A DNA stretch of 64,000 nucleotides from Verrucomicrobiota bacterium (GTDB lineage Bacteria > Verrucomicrobiota > Verrucomicrobiia > Opitutales > Opitutaceae), in the NCBI GenBank assembly GCA_019510185.1, contig JAEKKV010000021.1, positions 1 through 64,000 on the forward strand. Reading direction: 5' to 3'. Below the pieces are notes generated by a model, which did not search any database, was not told the DNA's origin, and worked only from the letters and a program-made list of their open reading frames with translations. Numbering within the stretch: the first letter of the stretch is position 1; each line of letters begins with the position of its first letter. Positions 7,147-15,837 of the stretch are shown here, piece after piece. The position numbers and the translations under genes were made by a program.

Positions 7147-9072
7147 ATGCCCCGTCCTTTGCAAATCCTGCACTTGGAAGACAGTCGCATTGATCACGAG
7201 CTCGTCCGACATGTTGTCGTCCAATCAGGGCTCGCGTGCGAATTCGTCCACGTAGGCGGCCGGACAGACTACGAAACCGCGCTCGCGCGAGGCGGTTGCG
7301 ATCTGATTCTCGCCGATTACACGCTCCCCGATTACAACGGCCCGGCGGCGTTGTCCGCCGCGCAAAGTCTCCAGCCGGACACTCCCTTTGTTTTTGTTTC
7401 CGGATCCATTGGCGAGGAACGCGCCGTCGAAAGTTTAAAACACGGTGCGACCGATTACATTCTCAAGGACCGGCTGAACCGGTTGCCCGCCGCCATTCAC
7501 CGGGCGTTGCGTGAGGCAACGGAACGCCTTCGGCGGAAGCAGGCCGAGGCGGCTCTTCAGCAAAGCGAGGCCCGTTTTCGCGAGATGGCGGAAACCATTC
7601 GCGATGTTTTTTGGATGACCGATGCGGACTGCCGGCGAAGGATCTACGCCAGTCCGGCCTACGCGCAGGTCTGGGGCTGTTCCTCCTCCGAACTGGGATC
7701 CGATCCGACCGGCTGGCTGATCGCGCTCGCAGCGGAAGACCGTGCGTCGGCAGAGGACGCGTTGCGACAACTCGCCGACGGCGGTTTATACCGCGCCACC
7801 TATCGCATCCTCCGGGCGGACGGTACGGAGCGCTGGATCGAAGATCGTGGATTCCCCGTTTTCGACGACCGGCACCGGTTGGTTCGGGCCGTCGGCGTCG
7901 CCGTCGATGTCACCGAACGGCGTCAGCTCGAAGCCCAGTTCCAGCAATCCCAGAAACTGGAAACCATCGGACGTCTCGCCGGCGGCATGGCGCATGATTT
8001 CAACAACATCCTCACGGTGGTCCTCGGCCAGGTCAGTTTTCTGCTCGATCACCAACCGCTCCAGCCCGCGACGGTCGAAGCCCTCGAGTTGGTGTACACC
8101 GCCAGCGATCGCGCGGCCGGGCTGATTCGCCAATGGCTTCTGTTCAGTCGGAACCGGGCTCCCCGGCGCGAACCGGTCAACCTGAACACCGCGGTGGAGG
8201 AAATCACCGCCATGCTTCGTCGTCTGCTCGGTGAAACGATTTCGGTGACCGTGGAATCGTCGCCGCAGGCGCTCTGGATTGTCGCCGAAAACGGCATGAT
8301 CGAACAGGTGCTGATGAACCTCGCCGTCAACGCCCGCGATGCCATGCCCCGCGGCGGCAAGCTGACGCTTCACCTGGATCCAGCGCCGGACTCGTCGGCA
8401 GCGCCGGCATCGGCAACGGCCCGTCCGGGCCATTTCGCCCGTCTGGCCGTGAGCGATACTGGCGCAGGAATCTCCGCAGACGTTCTGCCGCGCCTTTTCG
8501 AGCCATTTTTCACGACCAAGCCCGAGGGCCACGGCACGGGTCTTGGCCTCACCTTGGTCAAAACCATGGTCGAGCGGCACGGCGGCTGGGTCGAAGTGGA
8601 AAGCCGGCTCCAGGCCGGAACCACGTTTGCTGTTTTTCTCCCGCGGATGGATCCCCCGCCCGCGGAAACCTCGCTCACGATGACCGAGACCACGGCGGGC
8701 CGCGGCCATGAAACGATCCTGCTCGTCGAGGACGACACCAATGTCCGCGAATTCGCCGCGGCTATGCTGCAGCGGCTCGGCTATGCCGTCTTGCAGGCCA
8801 AATCCGGCGACCAAGCCTTGGCCGTATGGCACCGGCATGCGCAGAAAATCAGCCTGCTGCTCACCGACGTCGTCCTGCCCGGCGATCTCTCCGGCGTCGC
8901 CCTGTTGAGCCGGCTGCAAACAGAAAAACCGGACCTGAAGGCTGTCATCGTCAGCGGCTATCCCGGTGAGACCGTGGACAAGGTCCCCGCGTCCGTCCGC
9001 TTTCTTCACAAACCCTATCTCCCCAAAACCCTGGCCCAAGCCGTCAGGGCTGCGCTCGATAACACATCTTAG
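7147..9072 (+). CDS. Response-regulator/PAS/histidine kinase/response-regulator hybrid protein
   Basis: A cytoplasmic 641-residue signalling protein with no membrane segment. Order: receiver domain (residues 5-125; acidic E11/D12, phospho-acceptor D57, K108), PAS domain (about 140-260), phospho-acceptor helix with GGMAHDFNNILTV (H283), HATPase domain (about 390-505, DTGAGIS and GTGLGLTLVK) and a C-terminal receiver (about 521-641, D574 in LLLTDVVLP). The DFNNIL H-box is typical of HisKA kinases fed by PAS domains. A GTG at 7102 would add 15 residues; 7147 is chosen because homology starts just after it. The TonB receptor, YfiR-like protein and CHASE8 kinase follow on the same strand. Confidence 0.9.
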   Translation: MPRPLQILHLEDSRIDHELVRHVVVQSGLACEFVHVGGRTDYETALARGGCDLILADYTLPDYNGPAALSAAQSLQPDTPFVFVSGSIGEERAVESLKHGATDYILKDRLNRLPAAIHRALREATERLRRKQAEAALQQSEARFREMAETIRDVFWMTDADCRRRIYASPAYAQVWGCSSSELGSDPTGWLIALAAEDRASAEDALRQLADGGLYRATYRILRADGTERWIEDRGFPVFDDRHRLVRAVGVAVDVTERRQLEAQFQQSQKLETIGRLAGGMAHDFNNILTVVLGQVSFLLDHQPLQPATVEALELVYTASDRAAGLIRQWLLFSRNRAPRREPVNLNTAVEEITAMLRRLLGETISVTVESSPQALWIVAENGMIEQVLMNLAVNARDAMPRGGKLTLHLDPAPDSSAAPASATARPGHFARLAVSDTGAGISADVLPRLFEPFFTTKPEGHGTGLGLTLVKTMVERHGGWVEVESRLQAGTTFAVFLPRMDPPPAETSLTMTETTAGRGHETILLVEDDTNVREFAAAMLQRLGYAVLQAKSGDQALAVWHRHAQKISLLLTDVVLPGDLSGVALLSRLQTEKPDLKAVIVSGYPGETVDKVPASVRFLHKPYLPKTLAQAVRAALDNTS

Positions 9073-9166
9073 CGTTTCCCGTTCTTCCTCGTCGGCGCCC
9101 CGATCCGCGCCTTCTTCCGTCCTCGTCCGTACCGTGTCGGAAAAATCCATCAGCCCAGGATTCTCC

Positions 9167-11146
9167 ATGCCACTTCACAGGACAGCTCAAAGCCCGGCGC
9201 GCAGACGGCTCCTCCGCGTCCGTCTTCATCTGGGTGTCGCGGCGGCGACCGCGCTCCTCGCCAGCCATCTCGACGCACAAACCCAAACTGCGAGTTTCGC
9301 CGATCTGAGCATCGAGGAGCTCATGAACGAAACGGTCACCTCGGTTTCCAAAAAAGAGCAGTCGCTTTTCGACACCCCTGCCGCCGTCGCGGTTCTCTCC
9401 AACGACGACCTGCGCCGCTCCGGCGCCACCACGATTCCCGATGCCTTGCGGCTCGTTCCGGGCATGGATGTCGGCGCGGTCAACTCGCGCGAGTCGGCCG
9501 TTTCCGCGCGGGGATTCAACGGTGTTTTCGCCAACAAACTGTTGGTGCTCGTTGATGGCCGGGCCGTCTACACGTCTCTTTTCGGCGGTGTTTATTGGGA
9601 CTTGGAGCAGACCATGCTGGAAGATGTCGATCGCATCGAGGTGATCCGCGGGCCGGGCGCCACCGTCTGGGGCGCCAACGCCGTCAATGGCGTGATCAAC
9701 GTCGTCACCCGAAGCGCCCGGGACACGCAAGGCACGCTGCTCTACGCCGGCGGCGGTAATGTGCATCAAGAAATGGCCGGGGGCCGCTACGGCGGCCGTC
9801 TCGGCGAAAATACTTATTACCGCGTCTTCGCGGGCTATCAGGCGAATGATGACACCCCGCTGGCCAACGGCCAGTCCGCCAACGACCATTGGTTCGGAAG
9901 ACAGGGAGGCTTTCGTCTCGATCATTACCCCGATCCCGACACGCACCTGACCTGGCAGGCCGACGCCACCGACACGCGGGCCACCGACTCGGAGGGTTAC
10001 AACGTCAACACGCTCGGACGCTGGACACGGCGGTTCTCCGACCGGTCCGGCCTCGAAGTACAGGCCTACTACGACCGGCTCTATCGCGATGAAGACAACC
10101 GCTCCCGGCCGCTCTCCGACACCTTCGATTTGTCCGCGCACCACACCTTTGGGCTCGGTCCACGCCACGACGTGATCTGGGGCGTCGGCTATCGGTTTAT
10201 CGGCAATCACATCGAGCAGACAACCCCGCTCAATCCCATACAGGATGGCGACTTTCAACGGCAGCTCTTCAACATCTTCGTGCAGGACGAATTCAAGCTC
10301 GTGCCCGACCGCCTGACGCTGACCGCCGGACTCAAAGTTGAACACAACGATTACACCGGTTTCGAATTCCAGCCCAATCTGCGCCTCACCTTCAAGCCGA
10401 CGAAAGATCAGACCCTATGGGCGGCAATTTCCCGCGCGGTGCGCACTCCGGATTCGGTCGACGGCCGGAACACGCTGGGAGTCGTCGTGGGCGCCCCCGT
10501 CGTGGGACCCGGTGCCGGACTCTACGCGCCCGAAGTCGTGGGCAATTCCGCCCTCAAGAGCGAAGTGCTGTGGGCCTACGAAATGGGATACCGAATCATG
10601 CCCGTCAAACGGGTCAGCATTGATCTCGCCGTATTTTATAATGACTACAGCGACCTGATCACCTTCGGCGAGACATCCACCTTCGTCCCCGGAATTCCCG
10701 TGGGAACCCTCGTAATTCCCTGGGGAAATTCGCTAGAAGGCCAGACTTACGGCGGGGAGGTCGCCGTGACGGTTTCGCCCACGGAAAGCTGGCGGTTGAT
10801 TGCCGGTTATTCCCTGATGTTCCAGCAGATTTACGGGCCGGCGGCCGCCAGCCGGGCTCTCGCCGCCCGCCCGCCCGCCCAACAATTCACCCTTCGATCG
10901 GCCCATGATCTGACCAAACGCGCCAACCTTGAGGTGCAGTTTCGTTATGTGGATCCCATCGATGGCGTCCCCGCCTATTTCACGGCGGATATTCGCCTGG
11001 CATACCGGCTGACCGACCGGCTCGAACTGTCGCTGGTCGGCCAAAATCTTTTGGATGATCGCCACCCTGAGCAAGCGAGCGCGCCCATCACCGTCACTTC
11101 CGAAGTTCCCCGCGGTTATTACGCAAAACTCACCTGTCGCTTCTAG
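9167..11146 (+). CDS. TonB-dependent outer-membrane receptor
   Basis: A 659-residue receptor with an N-terminal signal peptide (Arg-rich start, hydrophobic core, cleavage near LDAQT). The plug domain opens with DLSIEELMNETVTSVSKKEQ and contains AVLSNDDLRRSG, IPDALRLVPG, VDGRAVY and RIEVIRGPGATVWGANAVNGVINVV in pieces. A beta-barrel of about 22 predicted strands follows, ending in the aromatic residue of LTCRF as outer-membrane proteins do. This plug subtype (SIEELM...TSVSKK) often sits beside YfiR-like proteins and sensor kinases, as here (11153 and 11768). No TonB-box signature identifies the ligand. Confidence 0.92.
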   Translation: MPLHRTAQSPARRRLLRVRLHLGVAAATALLASHLDAQTQTASFADLSIEELMNETVTSVSKKEQSLFDTPAAVAVLSNDDLRRSGATTIPDALRLVPGMDVGAVNSRESAVSARGFNGVFANKLLVLVDGRAVYTSLFGGVYWDLEQTMLEDVDRIEVIRGPGATVWGANAVNGVINVVTRSARDTQGTLLYAGGGNVHQEMAGGRYGGRLGENTYYRVFAGYQANDDTPLANGQSANDHWFGRQGGFRLDHYPDPDTHLTWQADATDTRATDSEGYNVNTLGRWTRRFSDRSGLEVQAYYDRLYRDEDNRSRPLSDTFDLSAHHTFGLGPRHDVIWGVGYRFIGNHIEQTTPLNPIQDGDFQRQLFNIFVQDEFKLVPDRLTLTAGLKVEHNDYTGFEFQPNLRLTFKPTKDQTLWAAISRAVRTPDSVDGRNTLGVVVGAPVVGPGAGLYAPEVVGNSALKSEVLWAYEMGYRIMPVKRVSIDLAVFYNDYSDLITFGETSTFVPGIPVGTLVIPWGNSLEGQTYGGEVAVTVSPTESWRLIAGYSLMFQQIYGPAAASRALAARPPAQQFTLRSAHDLTKRANLEVQFRYVDPIDGVPAYFTADIRLAYRLTDRLELSLVGQNLLDDRHPEQASAPITVTSEVPRGYYAKLTCRF

Positions 11147-11152
11147 CACCGC

Positions 11153-11755
11153 ATGTCTTCGATCGGCCAACTTTCCGCCCCGACGTCCGGTTCCCCCGGA
11201 CACGCTTCGCGTTCTTCCCGGACTGCCAGGTTGCTCGTGCTTGCGTTGGTCAGCCTATTTTTCCTGCCCGTCTCCCGGGCGGATATCTCCAAAGAATACC
11301 AGCTCAAGGCGGCCTTCCTCTATAATTTCACCAAATTCGTCGAGTGGCCGTCGCGATGTTTCGCGAATGCCACGAGCCCCATCACGATATCCATTCTGGG
11401 GGACAATCCGTTTGCCGAAGAACTGGAAACCGCCGTCCGCGGGCGCCGGGTGAACGGCCGGCCGGTCGTCGTCAAAGTCATCGACAGCATCGCTCAGGCC
11501 GATGACGCCCAAGTGCTTTTCGTCGCCGCAAAAAACGAAGCCCGGCTTGGCGGTACGCTCGGCGCTCTCCAGCAGACCGGCGTGCTGACCGTGGGTGAAT
11601 CCCGGCAGTTTGCCGCGATGGGCGGCATCATCACGTTCACCCTCCAGACGGACAAAGTCCGCTTTCAAATCAACCAGCCCGCCAGCGAGCAGGCCGGCCT
11701 GAGAATCAACGCTCAGCTGCTGAAATTGGCGACCGTGGTCCATTCAGCACCCTAG
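11153..11755 (+). CDS. YfiR-like periplasmic protein (DUF4154)
   Basis: A 200-residue exported protein. After a signal peptide (hydrophobic stretch near residues 26-41, cleavage near SRADI), the mature part has the YfiR/DUF4154 hallmark YQLKAAFLYNFTKFVEWP, then ISILGDNPF, RPVVVKVI, AQVLFVA, VLTVGES and GGIITFTLQTDKVRFQIN. In Pseudomonas, YfiR is a periplasmic repressor that binds the CHASE8-type sensor region of the diguanylate cyclase YfiN. Here the next gene encodes a CHASE8-like histidine kinase, so a comparable inhibitor role is likely but inferred. It starts 6 bases after the receptor gene. Confidence 0.88.
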   Translation: MSSIGQLSAPTSGSPGHASRSSRTARLLVLALVSLFFLPVSRADISKEYQLKAAFLYNFTKFVEWPSRCFANATSPITISILGDNPFAEELETAVRGRRVNGRPVVVKVIDSIAQADDAQVLFVAAKNEARLGGTLGALQQTGVLTVGESRQFAAMGGIITFTLQTDKVRFQINQPASEQAGLRINAQLLKLATVVHSAP

Positions 11756-11767
11756 GTCCAAAACGCC

Positions 11768-14581
11768 ATGCACCTCTTTCGCAACCTTCCCATCGAGCGC
11801 AAGCTGACCGTCATCAGCCTGCTGACCAGCGGTTCGGCCCTGCTGCTGGCCTGCGCCGTCTTGGTGACTTACGATTATCTCTCGTTCCGAGGAACCTTGG
11901 TTCGGGATCTGTCGATCACCGCCCAAATGGTCGGCTACAACAGCGCGGCCGCGCTTTCTTTCAACGAATCCGGCTCGGCGGAAACCACCCTGCAAAGCCT
12001 CGTCGCCCAGCCCCACATCGTCGCCGCCTGCATTTACAATGCACAAGGACAGGTTTTCGCCTCCTACCGTCGCACGAATGAAGCGTCTTCTCCCTGGCCG
12101 TCTCCCGTCGGCAACCGGGAACGCTTCAACGGCGAGTCCCTCGATCTGTTCCGGAAAATCGAATTCAGCGGCGAGACCATCGGTACGGTTTATCTCCAGT
12201 CCGACCTCGTCGAGATTCACACGCGCCTGGCCCGTTACGCGGGCATCTCCGCAGCCGTCCTGCTGATCGCCATCCTGGTTGCCTGGGCGCTTTCAGCCCG
12301 CTTCCACCGCATCATCGCGGAACCGATTTCGGACCTGGCCGCCGTCGCCGACCGGGTCGCGACCGACAAAAATTACTCGCTCCGGGCGACCAAGCACGGC
12401 GACGACGAGCTGGGCCGGCTGATCGACGCCTTCAACGAAATGCTCGCCCGGATCCAAACTCACGACGACGCCTTGCAAAGGGTGAACGACGAACTGGAAT
12501 CCCGCGTCGGGGAGCGCACCCGCCAGTTGCAAACGGAGGTGGGTGAACGCACCCGTATCGCCGAATCGCTCAAGACCTCCGAGGCGTCCCTCGACTCCCT
12601 CCTCCAAAACCTCCCCGTCTGCGTCTATCGCAAGGATACCGCCGGCCGCTTCACCTTCGGCAACCGGCGGCACGCCGAGTACAAAGGACTCCTGCCGGCC
12701 GAGTTGCTCGGCAAAACCGACTTCGACGTGAGCTCGCGCGAACTGGCGGCGCAATACACCCGCGACGATCTCACCGTGATGGAGACCCGCCAGCCCGTCG
12801 AAACGGAAGAGCTCCACATCAAGCCCGGCGGCGAGAAGACCTGGATTCAGGTGACCAAGGTTCCCGTCATCGACATCCACGGCCAGGTCGTCGGCACACA
12901 AGGCATATATTGGGACGTCACCACGCGCAAACAGGCGGAAGAGGCGCTCAAGACCGCCAAGGAAGCCGCCGAGGCCGCCGTGCGCGTCAAGAGCGAGTTT
13001 CTTGCCAACATGAGCCATGAGATCCGCACGCCGATGAACGCCGTCATCGGCATGACCGGCCTCCTCCTCGACACCCGGCTGGAACCGGTCCAACGCGAGT
13101 TCACCGAGACCATTCGCAACAGCGCCGACGCCCTGCTCACCATCATAAACGACATTCTGGATTTCTCGAAGATCGAGGCCGGCAAACTCAGCTTCGAAAT
13201 CCTTCCCTTCGATCTGGTCGAAACCGTCGAAGGCACGCTCGACATGTTTGCCGAACGCGCCTTGCGCAAACACATCGAGTTGGCGGCCTCCCTCCCCCCC
13301 GATCTGCCCATGTTCCTCCGCGGCGATCCCGGCCGCCTGCGGCAGATCCTCACCAACCTCCTCGGCAACGCCCTCAAGTTCACCAAGCACGGCAACGTCA
13401 CCATCCAGCTCGCCAAGGAAAGCGAAACCGACACCCACGCCGTGGTGCGTTTCGCCGTGATCGACACCGGCATCGGCATTCCCGCCGAAGCCCAAGCGCG
13501 CCTGTTCCAGGCCTTCAACCAGGCCGATAATTCCACCACCCGGAAATATGGCGGCACCGGCCTCGGCCTCGCCATTTCCAAGCAGCTCGTCACCCTGATG
13601 GAAGGATGCATCGGCGTGGACAGCCAGCCGGACAAAGGCTCGACCTTCTGGTTCACCGCCCGCTTCGAGAAACAAAAGGAGGGCGGCCCAAAATTCGATC
13701 ATCGCGACCTCCTCGACGTGCGCGTGCTCGTGGTGGACGACAACGCCACCAACCGCCAAATCCTCCGCCATCAGCTCTTCGCCTGGAAAATCCAAAAGGG
13801 CAGCGCCGCCGGCGGCGTCGAGGCGCTCGAGCTCCTGCGTGAGGCCGCTGCGGAAGGTCACCCCTACCACCTCGCCCTGCTCGACATGCAGATGCCCGAG
13901 ATGGACGGCCTCATGCTCGCCCGCGCCATCAAGGCCGATCCCGCCATCGCCGAAACCCGCCTGATCATCCTGACCTCGCTCGGACAGATCTTCTCCGCGG
14001 AAGAACTCCAGGCCGCCCGCATTGACGCCTATCTGGTGAAGCCGGTGAAACAGTCCCGGCTCTTCGACTGCCTCCTCACCGTCCTGGACGGCACCGCCGC
14101 AGACTTTACCCGGCACTCCCAAACGACGGACAAAACGGAAGTGCCTCTCGATCTCTCTCGGATTCAAAAGGCGCGCATTCTCCTCGCGGAGGACAATACC
14201 GTGAATCAAAAGGTCGCTCTCGCCCAACTGCACAGCCTCGGTTGCTCCGCCGACGCGGTGGCCAATGGTGAGGAGGTCCTCAGCGCCTTGCAGCAGATTC
14301 CCTACGATCTCATTTTGATGGATTGTCAGATGCCCGAAATGGACGGTTACGAAACCACCCGGGCCATCCGCCGGCAGGAGAAGGACGATGCACAGGTTTG
14401 CCCGTGGAAAGCGCCCATCCCGATCATCGCGATGACGGCCAACGCCATGCAGGGAGACCGCGAAAAATGCATCGCCGCCGGCATGAACGACTATATCGCC
14501 AAACCCGTGCGCTTGCCCGAGCTCAAGGCCGCGCTCGCCCGCTGGCCTGGCGGGGAAAAACCGGACGCTGAAGTTGGCTGA
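11768..14581 (+). CDS. Hybrid sensor histidine kinase with CHASE8-like sensor, HAMP, PAS and two receivers
   Basis: A 937-residue inner-membrane kinase. Transmembrane helix 1 spans about 13-35 and helix 2 about 157-177; between them lies a periplasmic CHASE8-like region (DLSITAQMVGYNSAAALSF). A HAMP domain (178-232) and PAS domain (about 273-392) follow. The HisKA domain has [14 protein letters not shown] (H417), the HATPase domain DTGIGIP and GTGLGLAISK. Two receivers follow, each with its Asp (LLDMQMPEMDG and LMDCQMPEMDG). There is no HPt domain and no output domain. It starts 12 bases after the YfiR-like gene, the likely periplasmic regulator. Confidence 0.92.
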   Translation: MHLFRNLPIERKLTVISLLTSGSALLLACAVLVTYDYLSFRGTLVRDLSITAQMVGYNSAAALSFNESGSAETTLQSLVAQPHIVAACIYNAQGQVFASYRRTNEASSPWPSPVGNRERFNGESLDLFRKIEFSGETIGTVYLQSDLVEIHTRLARYAGISAAVLLIAILVAWALSARFHRIIAEPISDLAAVADRVATDKNYSLRATKHGDDELGRLIDAFNEMLARIQTHDDALQRVNDELESRVGERTRQLQTEVGERTRIAESLKTSEASLDSLLQNLPVCVYRKDTAGRFTFGNRRHAEYKGLLPAELLGKTDFDVSSRELAAQYTRDDLTVMETRQPVETEELHIKPGGEKTWIQVTKVPVIDIHGQVVGTQGIYWDVTTRKQAEEALKTAKEAAEAAVRVKSEFLANMSHEIRTPMNAVIGMTGLLLDTRLEPVQREFTETIRNSADALLTIINDILDFSKIEAGKLSFEILPFDLVETVEGTLDMFAERALRKHIELAASLPPDLPMFLRGDPGRLRQILTNLLGNALKFTKHGNVTIQLAKESETDTHAVVRFAVIDTGIGIPAEAQARLFQAFNQADNSTTRKYGGTGLGLAISKQLVTLMEGCIGVDSQPDKGSTFWFTARFEKQKEGGPKFDHRDLLDVRVLVVDDNATNRQILRHQLFAWKIQKGSAAGGVEALELLREAAAEGHPYHLALLDMQMPEMDGLMLARAIKADPAIAETRLIILTSLGQIFSAEELQAARIDAYLVKPVKQSRLFDCLLTVLDGTAADFTRHSQTTDKTEVPLDLSRIQKARILLAEDNTVNQKVALAQLHSLGCSADAVANGEEVLSALQQIPYDLILMDCQMPEMDGYETTRAIRRQEKDDAQVCPWKAPIPIIAMTANAMQGDREKCIAAGMNDYIAKPVRLPELKAALARWPGGEKPDAEVG

Positions 14582-14618
14582 CAGCTACGGCGAATGCTGC
14601 GACAAAGACCGGCTCTGC

Positions 14619-15833
14619 ATGACCGCCACACCTTCCGCCCGTGATAAATTCCTGTCGCTGCTTCGCTCGTCCGTGCAAGACGGCACGCTCGTAAAACTCA
14701 CCTTGGGCAAACACCGCGGCACGGACGCCACGCTCCAAAATCTCTTTGTCCGTCCCGTCACCCTCAAGGCCGGCCCGCAGCTCTCCTTCACCTGGAGACA
14801 CGCCACCCGGGACATCACCAAAAATCATCCGCCCGCCGACGCGCTGAAGCAGATCGAGGCGCTCATCGGTGGTGATTTCCTCGACGCCCATCTGTTTACT
14901 CCCGCGCAAACCGCCCAGCTGGAAAGCCGCGCCGACGGCACCGCCCGCCTGTCGCTCAAGACCGCCATCGCCGCGCCCGCGCCCGTCGCCGAGGGCCATG
15001 ATCGCGCGAAGGATCATCCCGTGCCCGCCGACGCCCCCTGGCTGCGCGCCCTCGGCGTAACCAACGATCGCGGCCAGCCCCGCGAAGGCATGGCCGCCAA
15101 GTTCCGCCAGATCCAGAAATTCACCGAACTCGCCGATCACCTCCTGGTCGAGGCCGGACTTCTTTCCACCGGCGATGAAGCCGATGTTTCGCCCCCGGCG
15201 CCCGATCAACCGCTGCGCATCGCCGACATGGGCTGCGGCAAAGGCTATCTGACCTTCGCGCTCGCCGCCCATATCGGCCCGCGCGCCGAAATCACCGGCA
15301 TCGAATTTCGCCCCGAACTGGCCGCGTTGTGCAACCGCCACGCCCGTGACAACGGTCTGGCCCACCTCAACTTCATCGCCGGGGACATCGCCACGACCGC
15401 GCTCGACCGCCTCGATGGACTCGTGGCGCTTCACGCCTGCGATACCGCGACCGACGACGCGCTCGCCAAGGGTCTCGCCGCCGGCGCCCGTCTCCTCATC
15501 GTCTCGCCCTGTTGCCAGAAGGAACTGCGGCCTCAGCTCACCGCGCCCGCCGTCCTCGCCGACGCTCTGCGTCACGGGATTTTTCAGGAGCGCCAGGCCG
15601 AATTCGTGACCGACGCCCTCCGCGCCATGCTCCTCGAATGGGCGGGCTATCGCACCAAGGTCTTCGAGTTCATCTCCACCGAGCACACTGCGAAAAACCT
15701 CATGCTCACCGCGATCAAGGCGCGCCCGCGGGGCGTTGACGAGGCGCTCGCCGGCCGCATCCGCGCTCTCGCGGCGTTCTATGGCATCCGCCGGCAACGC
15801 CTGGCGGAGCACTTGGATTTCCCACTCGCCTGA
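14619..15833 (+). CDS. SAM-dependent methyltransferase (Methyltransf_32/METTL25-like)
   Basis: A 404-residue protein whose C-terminal half has a Rossmann methyltransferase core. Visible are the SAM motif ADMGCGKGYLTFALA (about residue 205), ITGIEFRPEL, NFIAGDI, LVALHACDTATDDAL and a Cys pair in VSPCCQKEL. The HACDTATD segment is characteristic of the Methyltransf_32 group. The N-terminal half (SVQDGTLVKLTLGKHRG, FTWRHATRDITKNHP) is a separate domain seen in bacterial members. The substrate is unknown; nucleic acid or ribosomal targets are plausible. An upstream TTG frame from 14574 overlaps the kinase stop; the ATG at 14619 is preferred. Confidence 0.8.
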   Translation: MTATPSARDKFLSLLRSSVQDGTLVKLTLGKHRGTDATLQNLFVRPVTLKAGPQLSFTWRHATRDITKNHPPADALKQIEALIGGDFLDAHLFTPAQTAQLESRADGTARLSLKTAIAAPAPVAEGHDRAKDHPVPADAPWLRALGVTNDRGQPREGMAAKFRQIQKFTELADHLLVEAGLLSTGDEADVSPPAPDQPLRIADMGCGKGYLTFALAAHIGPRAEITGIEFRPELAALCNRHARDNGLAHLNFIAGDIATTALDRLDGLVALHACDTATDDALAKGLAAGARLLIVSPCCQKELRPQLTAPAVLADALRHGIFQERQAEFVTDALRAMLLEWAGYRTKVFEFISTEHTAKNLMLTAIKARPRGVDEALAGRIRALAAFYGIRRQRLAEHLDFPLA

Positions 15834-15837
15834 GCGC

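Noticed and set aside
12293..14233. 646-codon frame antisense to the CHASE8 kinase
   Set aside because: No motif; the sense frame has a complete hybrid kinase.
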